A DNA stretch of 64,000 bases from Dermanyssus gallinae (GCA_003439945.1 QVRM01002457.1:719761-783760), one strand, 5' to 3'; shown: positions 21,811 through 32,700, counted from the first letter of the stretch. Notes: generated from the sequence alone by a model not told the origin. Made by a program: numbers and translations.

Positions 21811-22780
21811 TCACTGGCTCTCTAACTCAGAGTGAGGCCATTCCAACAATATGCCCCGAACAGATGCTGCAGTTCCTCGTTGAACGTCGAGCAACAGCCT
21901 CTGACGCAAAAAATCCGATGCCCTTGAATCTGCCGTCGAAAGGTTAAGGCTTCTACCCACGCACTGAATCAGCTTGAGTATAAGGGGGTCTGCAGCTCGC
22001 ATAGTCTCGAGCGCCAACGGACAAAATTCGTGCGGATATTAAACGCTAGTGCAATTTCGGCATTTGTTAGCTTTTGTTAACCTGAAAGCATGACCTGCTC
22101 GGTCCGCACCTGCACCACCGAAGGGTCAAATAGGTCGGTTACAGTTGCGTCCCAAACAGGCACGCGGCCACGCATAAAGGGTGTCAGAATCAGACTGTCA
22201 GGTCGTGTTTTCCATCATCCCTGAATAGACCCGGGGTTTCCACTACACACGAAAAGCCGGCAGATTTTTAGTGCGCGACTAAAGGTCTTATTTAAGGCGG
22301 TGTACCGTGCTCGTCGGCCTGCACTCAAGGCGCATGACGGGCCATGGTGGGCCAACGCGTCCACAAGGTAACCATAACGACATCGGTGGGGCACGACTAG
22401 GTCAACACAAACATGCCGCAATCGTGCGCTTATGCGGATCGTCTCGTCTCGTCGGCCAAACGAGTCACAATTCGCGGACAGGGTAGGGCGTATAACCAAG
22501 CTCCAGCTCATTGACCACTGTCCGGTGGCGTGGTGGCTTAAGTTTGCGCCTCGCAACCGTAGGAGACACCTAGGTGCGCGGGTTCGAGCCCCACCGTTAC
22601 ACATTTGTATGTATGGGGGTCCGTCTATGAAGCAATGTGAAAAACAGTTCCGTGGACGTTAAATCTTGGCTGAGAGTCTTCCCGAAAGCTTTAGCTCATT
22701 GACCGCTCGAAGTCTGGCTTTACTGGCAACGAAGAGGCCTCTATTAATCAGGCTTGCTAGTCACTTCTTTCCGACTGGCC
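21811..22780 (-). pseudogene. Retroelement C-terminal domain (CxC..H..C plus RPD..WD motif), split by SINE1
   Basis: On the minus strand, 22504 down to 22215 encodes DETIRISARLRHVCVDLVVP then HRCRYGYLVDALAHHGPSC, a Cys/His cluster. After a TGA in the same frame it continues RPDSLILTPFMRGRVPVWDA. After a TAA and a frameshift, ADSRASDFLRQRLLLDVQRG follows. This series of motifs is typical of a C-terminal region attached to reverse transcriptase in many invertebrate retroelement polyproteins. RPD and WDATVTD suggest a PD-(D/E)xK-like nuclease fold, which is inference. The start of the region (AVNELK) lies right of the SINE at 22705-22780. Confidence 0.65.
22517..22692 (+). mobile_element. SINE1 copy B, with target-site duplication
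   Basis: It shows the GGTGGCGTGGTGG A-box region, B box GGGTTCGAGCCCC, body GTATGTATGGGGGTCCGTCT and tail GAGAGTCTTCCCGAAAG. The flanks are AGCTCATTGACC at 22505-22516 and 22693-22704, a perfect 12-bp duplication. It interrupts the coding region of the minus-strand retroelement domain at 21811-22780. Confidence 0.92.
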
Positions 22781-23660
22781 CGGTTAGCCCTATCATCGGG
22801 AGAGGAGTCGAATAAAGACAACAATTCGCAAGTCAGCCTTTGAAGTTCAACGTTTTAAACTTTCCACCCACCGTTATCCAATACTGCCCTTACTCTGTTT
22901 GCAGCCTGGGTCAATGCCGACACGATTGCGGGTCCTGCCATCATGACTGCGTCCTACAGGCACACCTAGGCCGCCTAAAAACACCGGGAGCAAGACCTGA
23001 TTTCGATTTGCATATTAACCCCCATGCTTTGACAGAGTTAGCTCATCTGTATAGAGCCAACGCCAGTAAGTCTCTATGCTTATATATGACTTACAAATAT
23101 GTTGAAAATGTCATGGGTCATTGACGGAACTTCTGTGTAGGCCGCGTCTGAAACGCGCGCGGAACCTACCGAAATGTAATCAAATTTAAACAAACAAACG
23201 AACAGTCCGTTGACGTAGCAACATGCCTGCAACTTGTACAGCCGCGTTTAATGTAAAAGCGTCGTATTACGTAGATAATTTGAGTGTTGTCAAATAAAAA
23301 TAATGTATTTTAACCGCGGCTTCCTTTAGCCTTTTCTCCCAGCTATAAAGGCGATTCCTACAACATGCAATGAATGCGGATATATATAGCGGTTTTCCAT
23401 TTTTTTGTCAAGCTCAATTCGTGCAATGCCAGGTGCCTCTATTTCTAAACTCCACAATCATACATTTTCTACGTTTTTAAGCTCCAGCAGTACTTACGCC
23501 AGGCTTTGAACAAGTAGATGCATTAGTCAGGGATCTTGTTACAAAGAGAACTGCTGCGGAAATCAGACGCTGGCATTGGCTCTAGGAAAACACCCGTTGA
23601 GGCATCCAAGGTTGAAATGTAGGCATATTAGATTGCACCTACCGTCAGTAGATAATAACG
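22781..23660. other. No gene recognised
   Basis: A Cys-rich 94-codon frame (22840-23124, no ATG start) is preceded internally by CTTACTCTGTTTGCAG, which looks like a splice acceptor. No matching donor, domain or homologue was recognised. Confidence 0.4.
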
Positions 23661-23893
23661 CGACCGTTGCACATCTGTACTTATGGGGCCCATCTTTTTT
23701 TTTTAAGTGCGTTTTATTTACAGTATCTTATGTGTATTACAACATTATAGTCGTGTAGTTCGTAAGGCTGAAAGCCCCTGTACGCAGCACTGGAATATCC
23801 AATACATATGATATGTTTTTTTCTTATTATTTTCTTACGAAGCAATGCGAAAGCAGTCCCACAGGGACGTTAAATTCTGGCTGAGAGTCAGCC
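23661..23893 (+). mobile_element. SINE1 copy C, 5'-truncated and split by a poly-T-headed insert
   Basis: CCGTTGCACATCTGTACTTATGGG (23661 on) is the SINE1 body. It stops at CCCATCTT and resumes at 23838 with ACGAAGCAATGCGAAAGCAG, ending GGCTGAGAGTCAGCCC. The roughly 145-bp insert begins with a T run and TTAAGTGCGTTTTATTTACA, and so resembles the minus-strand retroposon 3' ends at 16.1 and 21.4 kb. Confidence 0.8.
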
Positions 23894-25774
23894 CAAGACA
23901 AAAATATTATACGTACAATAGGTTGGAAATAGACTCGATAAGAAATTTGCTAAATTGATTTGTATACCCGCAAATCTTACATCATCGTCTATATTTTGAT
24001 TTATTGTAATCCGAGTTATATTCTAGACAAACGGTGCTCTTCCTTTTTCAAAGTTGACGATTACCTCTAAAACGGATGCGTTTGGGGAACACGCAGCCGG
24101 CTGACGAGCGGTGGCCGTCGCTTGGCACCCTTTGATACCTTGGAATTTCTATCTTTGTCCTAATACTTTAACGACGCTGCGACCAAATGTAACGATGCTG
24201 CTACGCTGAGTGAACTGGGGATGTAGGGAACTCAGCAAAACGGCAGCTACAACACGAGATGCCTAGAAGCCAATGAACGACGACACACAACCAGAGAGAG
24301 GGTGCGTCTGATGCGTTGCACGGCCTAGAAGAGAATGACTTTTAGCCATCCTCCATCGGTCTATTTATTAGTTCACGAGGAATCGCGGCGTGCTGGCACT
24401 CCCAAGGGTGTCAAACTCCGCTCTCAAATCGGTCGAAATTCACAACAGTTTGTGCTTGTTTCGTGTAGGAATACAGGTTAATTAGAGCTTAATGAGCTCG
24501 GATGAGGGCTCAAGACGACGACCTCTGCCGTCATCGGCCGGTGATTGTTTGTACCAGGCGGGGACGTTGGGGTTTTGGCGCGAAAAGCTGTGGCCGTGCT
24601 CTGCTGCCTGATGGAGAGACATGTATCGGCCGGTGAACCGGTTGGGACCGTTTGGCCTACGTTGAGGTTTGGCGCGAACGCTCTGGCCGTTGGACGTGGT
24701 CGGTTAGGATTGATTTGAATCACGTTGGCGATGACCCTGTGGCCATTGGACGTGCTCGGTTAGTACTGATTTGAACTGCGCCATGATGCGTGTACGGTGT
24801 AGTGCGTGGTTGGACCATCCAGCCGTACTGGCCAAAAGAGGCCAGACTCCGTCATTTCTGTCCTGTCTGGTTTTATGTTTTGAGTTACTATGTACAGAAT
24901 CAGGGCAACTATTAGTGATATAACTCGTTTTCGAAGAAAAATCTCAAAGTAGTTAACATTGGAGCGTTTGGCCGTTGATGCATACGTTTTGTTTCGAGCG
25001 TGTTCTCTAGGTCTACCGATACGGTTTTGTCAGAGATCTACGGCAGCTCGTAATAGATACGTTTCAGCCTCTCTTGACCGCGTTCCTTGGCGAGGCTTCC
25101 GCCGTATAGGATATCCAATTTGAACAGATGCTATATTAGTTTTCTTTGCATTAGCTGCTACCTTTTGCGGGAAACATTTCAGCTAGTTTAGGGAGGCGGT
25201 AATGTGGTTGTGGGTCACAAATACCTGAGCACAATGCATGGTAGCCCGACGTATTTTCTTCAGTTTTAAATTTATATATATATATATATATAAAGAGAGA
25301 GAGAGATAAAGGAATAAAAGGCTGCTGGAGTTTAAACTCTCATCTTTGCATCCGTCCTTTGCCTAACTATGAATTATTTACTTTCGTATTCTCCCTCTAG
25401 ATCCTCAGATACACTGCGGAGTTTTGTTTTTATCGTTATGTGCGGCTCCTTTTTAAGCCACCCAGACTCGTAAACCCGCGCGCGGAGCCATAAGTCTTCC
25501 GGTTTATTGTAATTTATTCTCACTCTATTTCACATCTTCACTAGAAGTTCGTCCGTTTACTACTCCAACTTCAAGTTAGAAGTTCAATTCATTTCTAATG
25601 CAGATCTGCCTGTTTAAACCCTGTTAAAAATCGTTAAAGGGTCTCTAAAGGGTAATATTTTTACAACAATGGCATGTTGCCGTTGAGTTCAGCGTATTTC
25701 GAAGCCCGCGCAAAAACGTTGTTTTTCCCCTGTGTTTTTTCAATCGAAAACACGTATTGGCAAGCTCTGCATAC
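23894..25774. other. No gene recognised; short tandem duplication and (TA)n
   Basis: A 56-bp imperfect tandem duplication lies at about 24670-24776, each copy carrying CTGTGGCC-like DNA, TTGGACGTG and CTCGGTTAG..TGATTTGAA. A TA run occupies about 25273-25292, followed by GAGAGAGAGA. Confidence 0.55.
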
Positions 25775-26125
25775 ACCAAGTCTATCATAACCGTAAGTAC
25801 TGATTTTAAAGTTCGGTAGAACTCAGCAGGAAAATATTTTTTCCCAATGGAAAGAGGGGCGGAAACGTCTTGTTTACGAGTGAGGCTGAAATTTATAAGA
25901 GTAGCTATTCTATCTTTTTCTTCTACATGGTTGTGCAAAATCCACGTTTACGGGAGGACCAGTCAACGCGTAACGGAACCGATCATACTGGTGTATTTGG
26001 CGAGAGCAATTCTAAAGCTTAGTTGTTTTCCTAACTAAAGTGATGCTGCTGCGTCACGTAGCTGCCGAGTAACGAAGCCTGTTCGACAGTCATTTCGAAA
26101 GTGGAGGCATCTCATACTTGTTAGC
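25775..26125 (+). repeat. Repeat family R, copy A (internally deleted)
   Basis: The copy starts at TCATAACCGTAAGTACT and carries GGTAGAACTCAGCAGGAAAA and GGGGCGGAAACGTCTTG. It then jumps to GTGATGCTGCTGCGTCACG, lacking the middle part present in copy C. Copies of the same unit lie at 27625-28050 (inverted), 28405-28945 and 28990-29175. No coding capacity or terminal repeat was recognised; it could be a nonautonomous transposon. Confidence 0.75.
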
Positions 26126-26699
26126 ACTTCTGAGACCTGCTTCAACAAATGATAAACCACTCGCGCTCGTTCAGAAACACACTAGGCTTTTTGCCAACAA
26201 TTTTACCCTGGGCATCTTTTTTACGCGGCCTTTGACCCGAAGTTCGCACGGCTTTGATTTGAAGTTCGCACGGGCTTTGATTCGGAGTTCGTGCCATTCG
26301 AGGCACCGAAGCGGCATAAGAAAAGCCGTCAATGCGGGAGCAGATGACAAGCCAACTTCGCAATAGAAAGCGAAGCGTTGGGTTCGTGTCATCATACAAA
26401 CATCGTGTCATTTCATCGCAAACTGCCGTAATATGATTTCGCGATGAACCGGTTTACAAATGCAGAAGAAGAGTTGACATGCCCTGCATTTATGGTAAAA
26501 CACGCTTAGAGCGATAGCCGCGCTACGCGGTTGTACGCAGAGCGTTTTCCAAATAAACTAATGACACCTGATAGTCGCGCGTTTACAATTATGATTGATT
26601 GATTAATTTATTCGCTTGACAAGTGTGTGTACACTTATCCACCTTCTATATGAGATGCGCATAACGCTGCAGCTATCTACAGTCGGTTTTGTGAAACTG
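26126..26699. other. Unassigned; contains a 3'-end repeat shared with 31.6 kb
   Basis: ATTGATTGATTAATTTATTCGCTTGACAAGTG (26599 on) resembles 31615-31650. Otherwise unique sequence. Three short repeats of GAAGTTCGCACGG-like sequence lie at about 26240-26295. Confidence 0.5.
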
Positions 26700-27590
26700 G
26701 GTCGTTCCATGGCCGGTACTACGACACTGGACGGCCACGGACGACGAAAACGCCAGATGCGAAGCAGCGCATTCTTCAATAGCTAACCGAGCGACCTTCT
26801 GCGAGCATTGTGCAGTTGTCTGCGTATGCCGGAGTTAGTTTCGCTGCTGTACAAAGGACACTGGTCGACGAAGGACTGCACCCAAACCGGTCTTAGCGAA
26901 TTCGAATTCTACGGCCCAGTTACTATCTAGCTACGTTCTTAGACCGTTTTTAGGGAAGGTGAACATACGTAATAGGTTCCCTGCGCTTGTTCCGTTTACG
27001 AACAGGCTTCGTTTAGCCATGATGGTGCGTTTAATGGCCACAACACTCATTGATGAACCTACGGGAACCCGCATATGACCCGCGATCGTAGTCGCTAGAA
27101 TCGCTCCTCGGTGAGTGTCTGGGCAGGCATAGTGGAGGACTACCTTATAGGCTCCCACATGCTTCCCTCTAGATTAGATGCAGCTGCGTATCGCACGTTC
27201 TTGACCCATACGTTACTGCTGGAAGGCCTCCCGGAAAGCGTTCGTGTGAGAATGTGGTTTCAGTATGCCACACAACTCTGCTACGGTTCGGGAATTTCTA
27301 AACGAAACATTCGCGATTCGGTGGATTGGCCGAGGCGGACCGATTGCTTGGCCACCTCGATCGGTGTAACAAGTTTCGACCTTTTTTTGTGAAGCTACCT
27401 GAAGAGTGTCATTTACTAAACCTCTGTTGAGCCTCGTGAAGATCTGGTCGCCCGTATATTCAACGCAGTTGACGCTGATTGGGCAGTTTAAAGATTGGCG
27501 GTTTGAACAAGCGCGAGTGGTTTATTTGCTGAAGCAGGCCAAAGTGTTAGCAAGTATGCATGCCTTCACTTTCAACATGGTTGTCGAAAA
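26700..27590 (+). pseudogene. Tc1/mariner-superfamily transposase, broken copy
   Basis: Around 26740-26880 the strand encodes TGRPRTTKTPDAKQRIL and SASIVQLSAYAGVSFAAVQR, a helix-turn-helix N-terminal part. Around 26990-27060 it reads SFTHDGAFNGHNTH (first-Asp neighbourhood). From 27111 it reads VWAGIVEDYLIGSHMLPSRL then PESVRVRMWFQY. After the break it continues YLKSVIY..PREDLVARIFNA. In intact relatives WFQHDGAPAHF follows RMW; here the frame is lost exactly at the second Asp. Terminal inverted repeats could not be found. Confidence 0.75.
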
Positions 27591-27624
27591 AGCTTAGTTA
27601 CTCGGGGACTACGTAAGGCAGCGC

Positions 27625-28050
27625 CGTCATTTTAGTACAAAAATAAAGGGCATAAAATTTGCTATTGCTTGAGGATAATAGTTAGTTTTTTTGGACGTAA
27701 TGGCAAAATTTTACGGTTCTGAACGTCAAATTTTCAACGTAAAACATAACAACATATCGACTTTTTATGACTTTCCTTAATCCGGCAATTCGACTTTCGC
27801 TAGTTTTCGTTGGGTGTCATTCAGATTATGCGGCTCGCCGAACACGCCGATATGATCGATTCCTTCCTGCATTGGGTTCTCCCGCAAACGTCATTTTTGC
27901 ACAGCTATGCGGGAGAATAAAAGAAAGAATAACTACTTTTTTAAACTGTGTCCTCGTTTCTAAACACGACGTTTCCGTCCCTCCTTCCATTAGGACAAAA
28001 ACGTTCTTGTCAAGTTCTACCAAACCTTAAAATAAGTGCATACCGTTATG
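27625..28050 (-). repeat. Repeat family R, copy B (inverted)
   Basis: The reverse complement matches copy C across most of its length: TTCTACC head region, GATATGATCGATTCCTTC, GTCATTC/ATTTAAATTATGC, CATAACAACATATCGA and TTTGCTATTGC(C/T)TGA. It ends next to a (TA)n array at about 28060-28090. Confidence 0.78.
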
Positions 28051-28058
28051 ATTGACCT

Positions 28059-28089
<31 letters not shown>

Positions 28090-28404
28090 TTGTCAGCTTT
28101 GCTACAATGCAGGGTTGCGCCCGATTGGGGCAAGTTAAACAAATCCCCAAAGCACAAATTCACCGTAGATATAAAATGCGTGGCCAATTTGCTCGATCGT
28201 GGAATTTTCCATCTTACCGCTACGTTTTTAGCACAAGCCTGCAATCAAGATAGGCCGCGCCGTTTATCGACGCCATGTCTCACGGGAGGCCAAAGCCTCG
28301 ACCCGTTCTTTCTCACGTTGCCGGTGTCCAAACGCCGGTTCTCATCATCAGCGGTAATCCTTTGACGAACGAGGGAAATGTCAGCCTTAGCAAGTATATA
28401 TATA

Positions 28405-28945
28405 TACACTTTTTTAAAGTCTGGTAGAACTCGGGAAGAAAATATTTTTTTCTCACTGAAAGAAGCGGGCAGAAACGTCTTGTTTAGGAGTGAGAATGAA
28501 ATTTATAAAAGTAATTATTCTGCCTTTGTTTTTCCTATATAGTTGTGCAAACTCCACGCTTGCGGGAGGCCAACGTCAGCGCATGAAGGAATCGATCATA
28601 TCGGAATGTTCGGCGACAAATTCTGCATAATTTAAATGACACCCGACGCAAGCTAGCGAACGGCAAATAGCCAGATTGTGGAGAGTCATAACAAATCGAC
28701 ATGTTATTATGTCTAACGTGTACGTTTTCACGTGCAGAACCGTAAACTATAACCATTACGACCAAAAAATTACGCCCAAGAAACTACTCTCAGGCAATAG
28801 CAAATTAAATGCCCATCATTTTCATACCAAAGTGGTGAGATCACCAACACAATAATGGTGCTGCGTCACGCTGTTGCCGAGTGAACTAAGGTTTTTCGAC
28901 AGCCATATTAAAACCGAAGGCATGCGTATGTTCTAGCATTTTGGC
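28405..28945 (+). repeat. Repeat family R, copy C (longest)
   Basis: Runs from TTTAAAGTCTGGTAGAACTC through GCAGAAACGTCTTGTTTAGG, GAATCGATCATATCGGAATG and CATAACAAATCGACATGTTA to GGTGCTGCGTCACGCTGTTG and a CGACAG end. It gives the best view of the unit, about 540 bp. No ORF of note and no clear inverted ends. Confidence 0.78.
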
Positions 28946-28989
28946 TTGCTTTAGCAAGAGTGTATAAAAAACATAGGTACATATTCATC

Positions 28990-29175
28990 GAGGTTTGATA
29001 GAACTCAGCAGGAAAATATTTTATTCCCATTAGATGGAGGGGCGGAAACGTCTTGGCAAATTTTTAAGCTTCTGAACGTGAAAGCTTCAACGTAGGTCAT
29101 AACAACATATTTATATTTATGATTATCATTTATAAATGTCCTCAATCCGGCTATTTGCCTTTTGCTTGCGTTGGA
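28990..29175. repeat. Repeat family R, copy D (head-to-tail inversion chimera)
   Basis: Bases 28990-29055 match the family head in + orientation (GATAGAACTCAGCAGGAAAA, GGGGCGGAAACGTCTTGG). Bases 29056-29175 match an internal part in minus orientation (TTCTGAACGTGAAAGCTTCAACG, CAATCCGGCTATTTGCC). Confidence 0.7.
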
Positions 29176-29228
29176 TGTCATTCATATTGTCAGTGCACAT
29201 AGGCGGAAGCTTGGGTTTCTTCTATAAC

Positions 29229-29350
29229 AGAAGCACCTTGTCTAAATTGGAAACCATGCAAACCAATTTAAGAGTGGCCGGTCTGGGTCTCGAACCAAGT
29301 CCTCCCGAATACAAAGCAAACACTTTTGCCACTAAGCCATCTTGCTCTGG
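29229..29350 (-). mobile_element. SINE2 copy 1 (tRNA-derived)
   Basis: The minus strand reads AAGATGGCTTAGTGGCAAAA (A box TGGCTTAGTGGC) and, 40 bases on, GGTTCGAGACC (B box). The tail TTGGTTTGCATGGTTTCCAA is a small hairpin and ends TTTAGACAAGGTG. The acceptor ends do not pair as in a tRNA, and the unit recurs at 55038, so this is a SINE and not a tRNA gene. Confidence 0.82.
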
Positions 29351-29899
29351 TATCTAGATGTTATGCTTTTTAATAAACTTTCGTTTTTTACTAGGTTGTT
29401 TTTTTGACTCGGGATGTGTGGCTTGGCTATGCGTACTTGCCATTCTGGCCACAGGCTTTATCTACACTAAAAACTTGCTGTTGCCTTTTCCGTCTAGACA
29501 CAGGGCTTATCAGGCAAATTAACTTTTCGTGGGGCCAAATGCAGCAGCTCCCTCGCCGTCTGATTTTCCGATTCTGCGAAAGTGCGGACACATTTGCGTT
29601 GCATTCAAGAAAAGCGGGATCGCAGAGAGGGCTGCCTAATTATAGCTTGTTGAAAAAACAAGTCCGACTTGGGCGAGCCATCTCGCTTCAATGGTCTGTC
29701 GGAGTTGAACGAAAACCTTCTAAAGGCATATTTGAAGTCGTGAGGCGGGTAAAAAAAACACCAATTTTTAAGTAATAACAGGCGCGCATTGGACAATGCG
29801 CGCGTGTCGAAAAATCGTTTGACACGACAATCAATTTATCGAGAAGCCCAGCTGTTTTCTTAGTCAGTGGCGGCCACCGTAGGACCTAATGTGATGGTG
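29351..29899. other. No gene recognised
   Basis: A 123-codon + frame (29404-29775) has no recognisable domain. No repeats found. Confidence 0.4.
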
Positions 29900-30510
29900 A
29901 AAGGGATTCATGTTCAGCGAAGAAATGAGCGACAATTTTCAATGTCCAGTCTGGGCTCAGATATAATACAAAATCCTCTAGTCACTTCCATTAGCTTTTT
30001 ACAACCGCAGGCAACCATCTTGTTTATCGACGAAGCCAACATACTGATGTAATCGCCCGGTAAGCTAACGTCTGTGTTTACGACACATAGATGGTTTGTG
30101 ACGAGGACGCAGACGCCCCGCACCCGCCCGCCACGCGAGTCTTTACCCTTAGGAAACACCTTATATTTGTTTCTAAACTAACATCACAATCATCTCTTAA
30201 CCATCTCTTACTCATTAAAACAATGTCAATATTAGATAGCAAATAAGAACTTTCTAATGCACGATTTTCGCCTGCTTTGGCAGCTGATCTAAAGTGAGAC
30301 GTTTAATTCAGCGCCCGAATCTTCTCTCCCGTAGGCTCCAAATCAACCGACGTGGAAGACGGCCGAACGTCAGTAACATCACCGTACAGCTGCGATTTCA
30401 TCGGTGCGATGCGGCCAAAGTACGAATCTATCACAGTGTCGTGTGACCAAAGCTTTGAATCGAGTAGAGTGCGTTCATCTTCCGCTTTGGCGAACTGACA
30501 AAAAGAGGAA
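29900..30510 (-). pseudogene. LINE endonuclease-like fragment, minus strand
   Basis: On the minus strand GEKIRALN is followed by a stop, then SHFRSAAKAGENRALESSYL, NIDIVLMSKRWLRDD and VAGGRVRGVCVLV. This is the layout of a LINE AP endonuclease N-terminus (IRALxxNxRSxxxKxxEL...IDIVxxTETWLxD....RGGGVLI) with the TET changed to MSK. The upstream frame to 30510 (FAKAEDERTLLDSKLW) may be the start of the same ORF2. The call rests on motif pattern only. Confidence 0.5.
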
Positions 30511-31494
30511 TATAAGCTGTAAGTAGTGTTGAGTTGCCGTACTGCAAGGGATGATGATGATGATTTGAGTTTAGGTTTAATCATATTGTACATCTCAGTA
30601 GTGGCAGTAACGTAGTAGGTTTGAGACACAACCGCCCCGCTTCTTCACCACTCTTTGTCACTCCGGCCACTGCCGGAACAAGACCTTGACAATAAGCTGT
30701 TCATAACAAATGATGGCTTCTTGTCCCCTGCTGGCGCTTTTACGGCGCTTGATCAAGTGAGATCCCTCTCTCTCTCTCTCTCTTCTCTGCCATTCCGTCG
30801 TTGATGAACGTGCCGTTGCTGGAGACAGGATGCGGTTGGACAGCGGTTGCGGAGAGGGTGGAAGGGAACGACAGCACAGTTGGTCTCGTAATGCTGGAGA
30901 ACGCGCTAATTTCGAAAGGCTGGTCCGTCGGCGGCGTGACGTCGGCATTGGATTTCTATCGTTTAATTTCATTACAGGCCGACGAAGCAAATCCAATTGA
31001 CACTGATGGAGGTCTGCCCCCACGAAGAGCAGACAGTTCGTGCTGTTCGTGGGAGAGAATTGGCCTGCGACTCAGAGGGAGGCTTTTGCTTGCAACTCAC
31101 GGACGCGCGACGAGCGACTGCAGTAACAGCAGCACTCCGGAAGCAGAATGTGGAAACATTTCACATATCCCGCCGTATCACATTTATGCGAGCCGACGCA
31201 AATTCCAATCCATCCGCCGTTTTATTACAAGCCACACGTGCCACGGAGTTTACGGTGTGTCAAAAGTAGCGAAGCCGGAAACAGCCGGAACAGTGGAGGG
31301 TAGGCACAGTGCAAACAAGAAGTCCGTCACAGAACCAGGCAGTTCAACGTGAACTGCCTAGCAACGTGACAGAAGTGAGAAGTAAACCACGACCGCACAA
31401 TAGAAACACACAGGTGAACCGTTGCACACACCAAGAGAGCAGCGAAAATCGAAAAACAGCGGATCTAGAAATGACGTCATGTTGCAGTGAATTG

Positions 31495-31498
<4 letters not shown>
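30511..31498. other. Unassigned; (TC)n and low-support ORFs
   Basis: A CT run lies at about 30766-30782. A 183-codon + frame (30801-31352) and a 121-codon minus frame overlap it. Neither shows a recognisable domain, so neither is called as a gene. Confidence 0.4.

Positions 31499-31536
<38 letters not shown>
31499..31536. repeat. (TA)n microsatellite abutting RLE-LINE copy 2
   Basis: Pure TA array whose last bases run directly into GGCGAGCACTGCCGAG. Confidence 0.95.
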
Positions 31537-31538
<2 letters not shown>

Positions 31539-31595
31539 CGAGCACTGCCGAGTGTGCAAACGTATTGTAAATGATTAATAAATCATCACAATATT
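31537..31595 (+). mobile_element. RLE-LINE copy 2: 59-bp 3' end only
   Basis: The 59 bases starting GGCGAGCACTGCCGAGTGTG are nearly identical to 34868-34926, the 3' terminus of the full RLE-LINE copy. It is bracketed by TA arrays (31499-31536 and about 31594-31617). This is what an extreme 5' truncation inside a TA array would leave. Confidence 0.9.
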
Positions 31596-31611
31596 ATATA
31601 TATATGTATAT

Positions 31612-31970
31612 ATATATTGATTGAATTATTGTTCGCTTGACATGTATACCTAAATACACATGTCACCATTTTATATCAAGGGCGCTTAGAGCGGCAGCAG
31701 ATATATAATCGTATTGCTCGTTGTGCCGAAACAGGAAACGACAAAATGTAAACTCTCTGATTCTAAGAATTTTTCGATTAAACGAATCAGGACACCACGT
31801 CACCACCAAATCATGCGAAGACTTAACAATGTTGACTAGAAAACATAATTCACAAGCTTTCAGCCGATAGCATGGTGTTTGCCCACTTTGCACTATACGT
31901 TTTTTAGTTGAACTTTTTCCACTCCCGCCGTCACTGAGCGCTTTTCGCCATCTCTTTAGCAGCATGCCTG
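31612..31970 (-). mobile_element. Possible 3' end of another LINE, minus strand
   Basis: Read on the minus strand, a 100-codon frame ends NEQYDYISAAALSALDIKW, then TGTCAAGCGAACAATAATTCAATCAAT. The terminal segment recurs at 26599-26650, where AATAAA precedes (CAAT)n. Two copies with a shared terminus point to a retroelement, but the protein itself was not recognised. Confidence 0.4.
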
Positions 31971-32513
31971 GCTTTACTATTATTCACCACAATAGAATAT
32001 TTTGCCTAACGAGTCAAAAGCAATGCTTAGCATGTAGAGCATGTAAGCAGTGTAAAATAAAAAGACAACGAAAGTCATGTTTGTGGAGCCTGCAAATGAT
32101 TTTGAGCTTGCGGTTCGCCAGGCACCGTTTTTTTCGTTCGGTCTGATTTCATTAACCACAATGATACTCACTTATGGGTGATTTTTTTGTGTACTCGTAT
32201 TTAACGCCCCACGGCGTGCTTTTTGCATATTGCAGCATGCGCCGTCGCATGTCGTATCAATAGTCGTTGTTGTTCGAAAAGTAGTTTCATTCACTCCATT
32301 CAGTCGATTCAGTGCTAAGGCGCCGCTGATAGCAAAGTAGTATGGATATTGACAAGTAGACGCATATGACCAGAAATGCCGAATCATTTTTAATTAACGG
32401 ATATTTTACCGCCGGAGAGCCACTGGGCTACAACAAAGGCGCCATAAAGTGTGTCTTTTTACAGTTGGGTGTGACTTTGTGTAAGCTTTGCACCAGTAGT
32501 AGAAGAAATGGGT
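31971..32513. other. No gene recognised
   Basis: Unique sequence without supported features. Confidence 0.45.
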
Positions 32514-32700
32514 GTCGAGCCCGATAGCGTGGTGGGTGCATTCGTCTGCGCCTCGCGACCGGAGGAGACCATAGCCGCGCGGGTTCGAGCCCCACCGTTG
32601 CAACGATTTGTATTTATGGGGGTCCGCCTATTAAGCAATGCGAAAAGCAGTCCCATAGACGTTAAAGCCTCACTGAGAGTCAGTCCAGAAAGTATTTTTA
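32514..32700 (+). mobile_element. SINE1 copy D
   Basis: Starts GTCGAGCCCGATAGCGTGGT, B box GGGTTCGAGCCCC, body ATTTATGGGGGTCCGCC, and ends CAGAAAGTATTTTTA. AGTAGTAG occurs just after the end and also about 12 bases before the start, a possible but weak target-site duplication. Confidence 0.9.

Noticed and set aside
22840..23124. Cys-rich small ORF preceded by a splice-acceptor-like CTTACTCTGTTTGCAG
   Set aside because: No ATG, no donor downstream that keeps a useful frame, and no recognisable family.
29260..29335. tRNA gene on the minus strand with good A and B boxes
   Set aside because: Acceptor ends do not pair, and the same unit with the same non-tRNA tail recurs at 55038-55121, so it is a SINE.
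30303..30510. Possible terminal host exon on the minus strand (CTTATATTCCTCTTTTTGTCAG acceptor, then FAKAEDERTLLDSKLW to a stop)
   Set aside because: The acceptor-like sequence is good, but the frame leads straight into a LINE endonuclease-like region (GEKIRALN, then SHFRS...IDIVLM), so it is more simply LINE coding sequence with a stop mutation.
30801..31352. 183-codon + strand ORF
   Set aside because: Overlaps another long frame on the opposite strand, shows no domain and unremarkable composition; random open frame in GC-richer DNA is likely.
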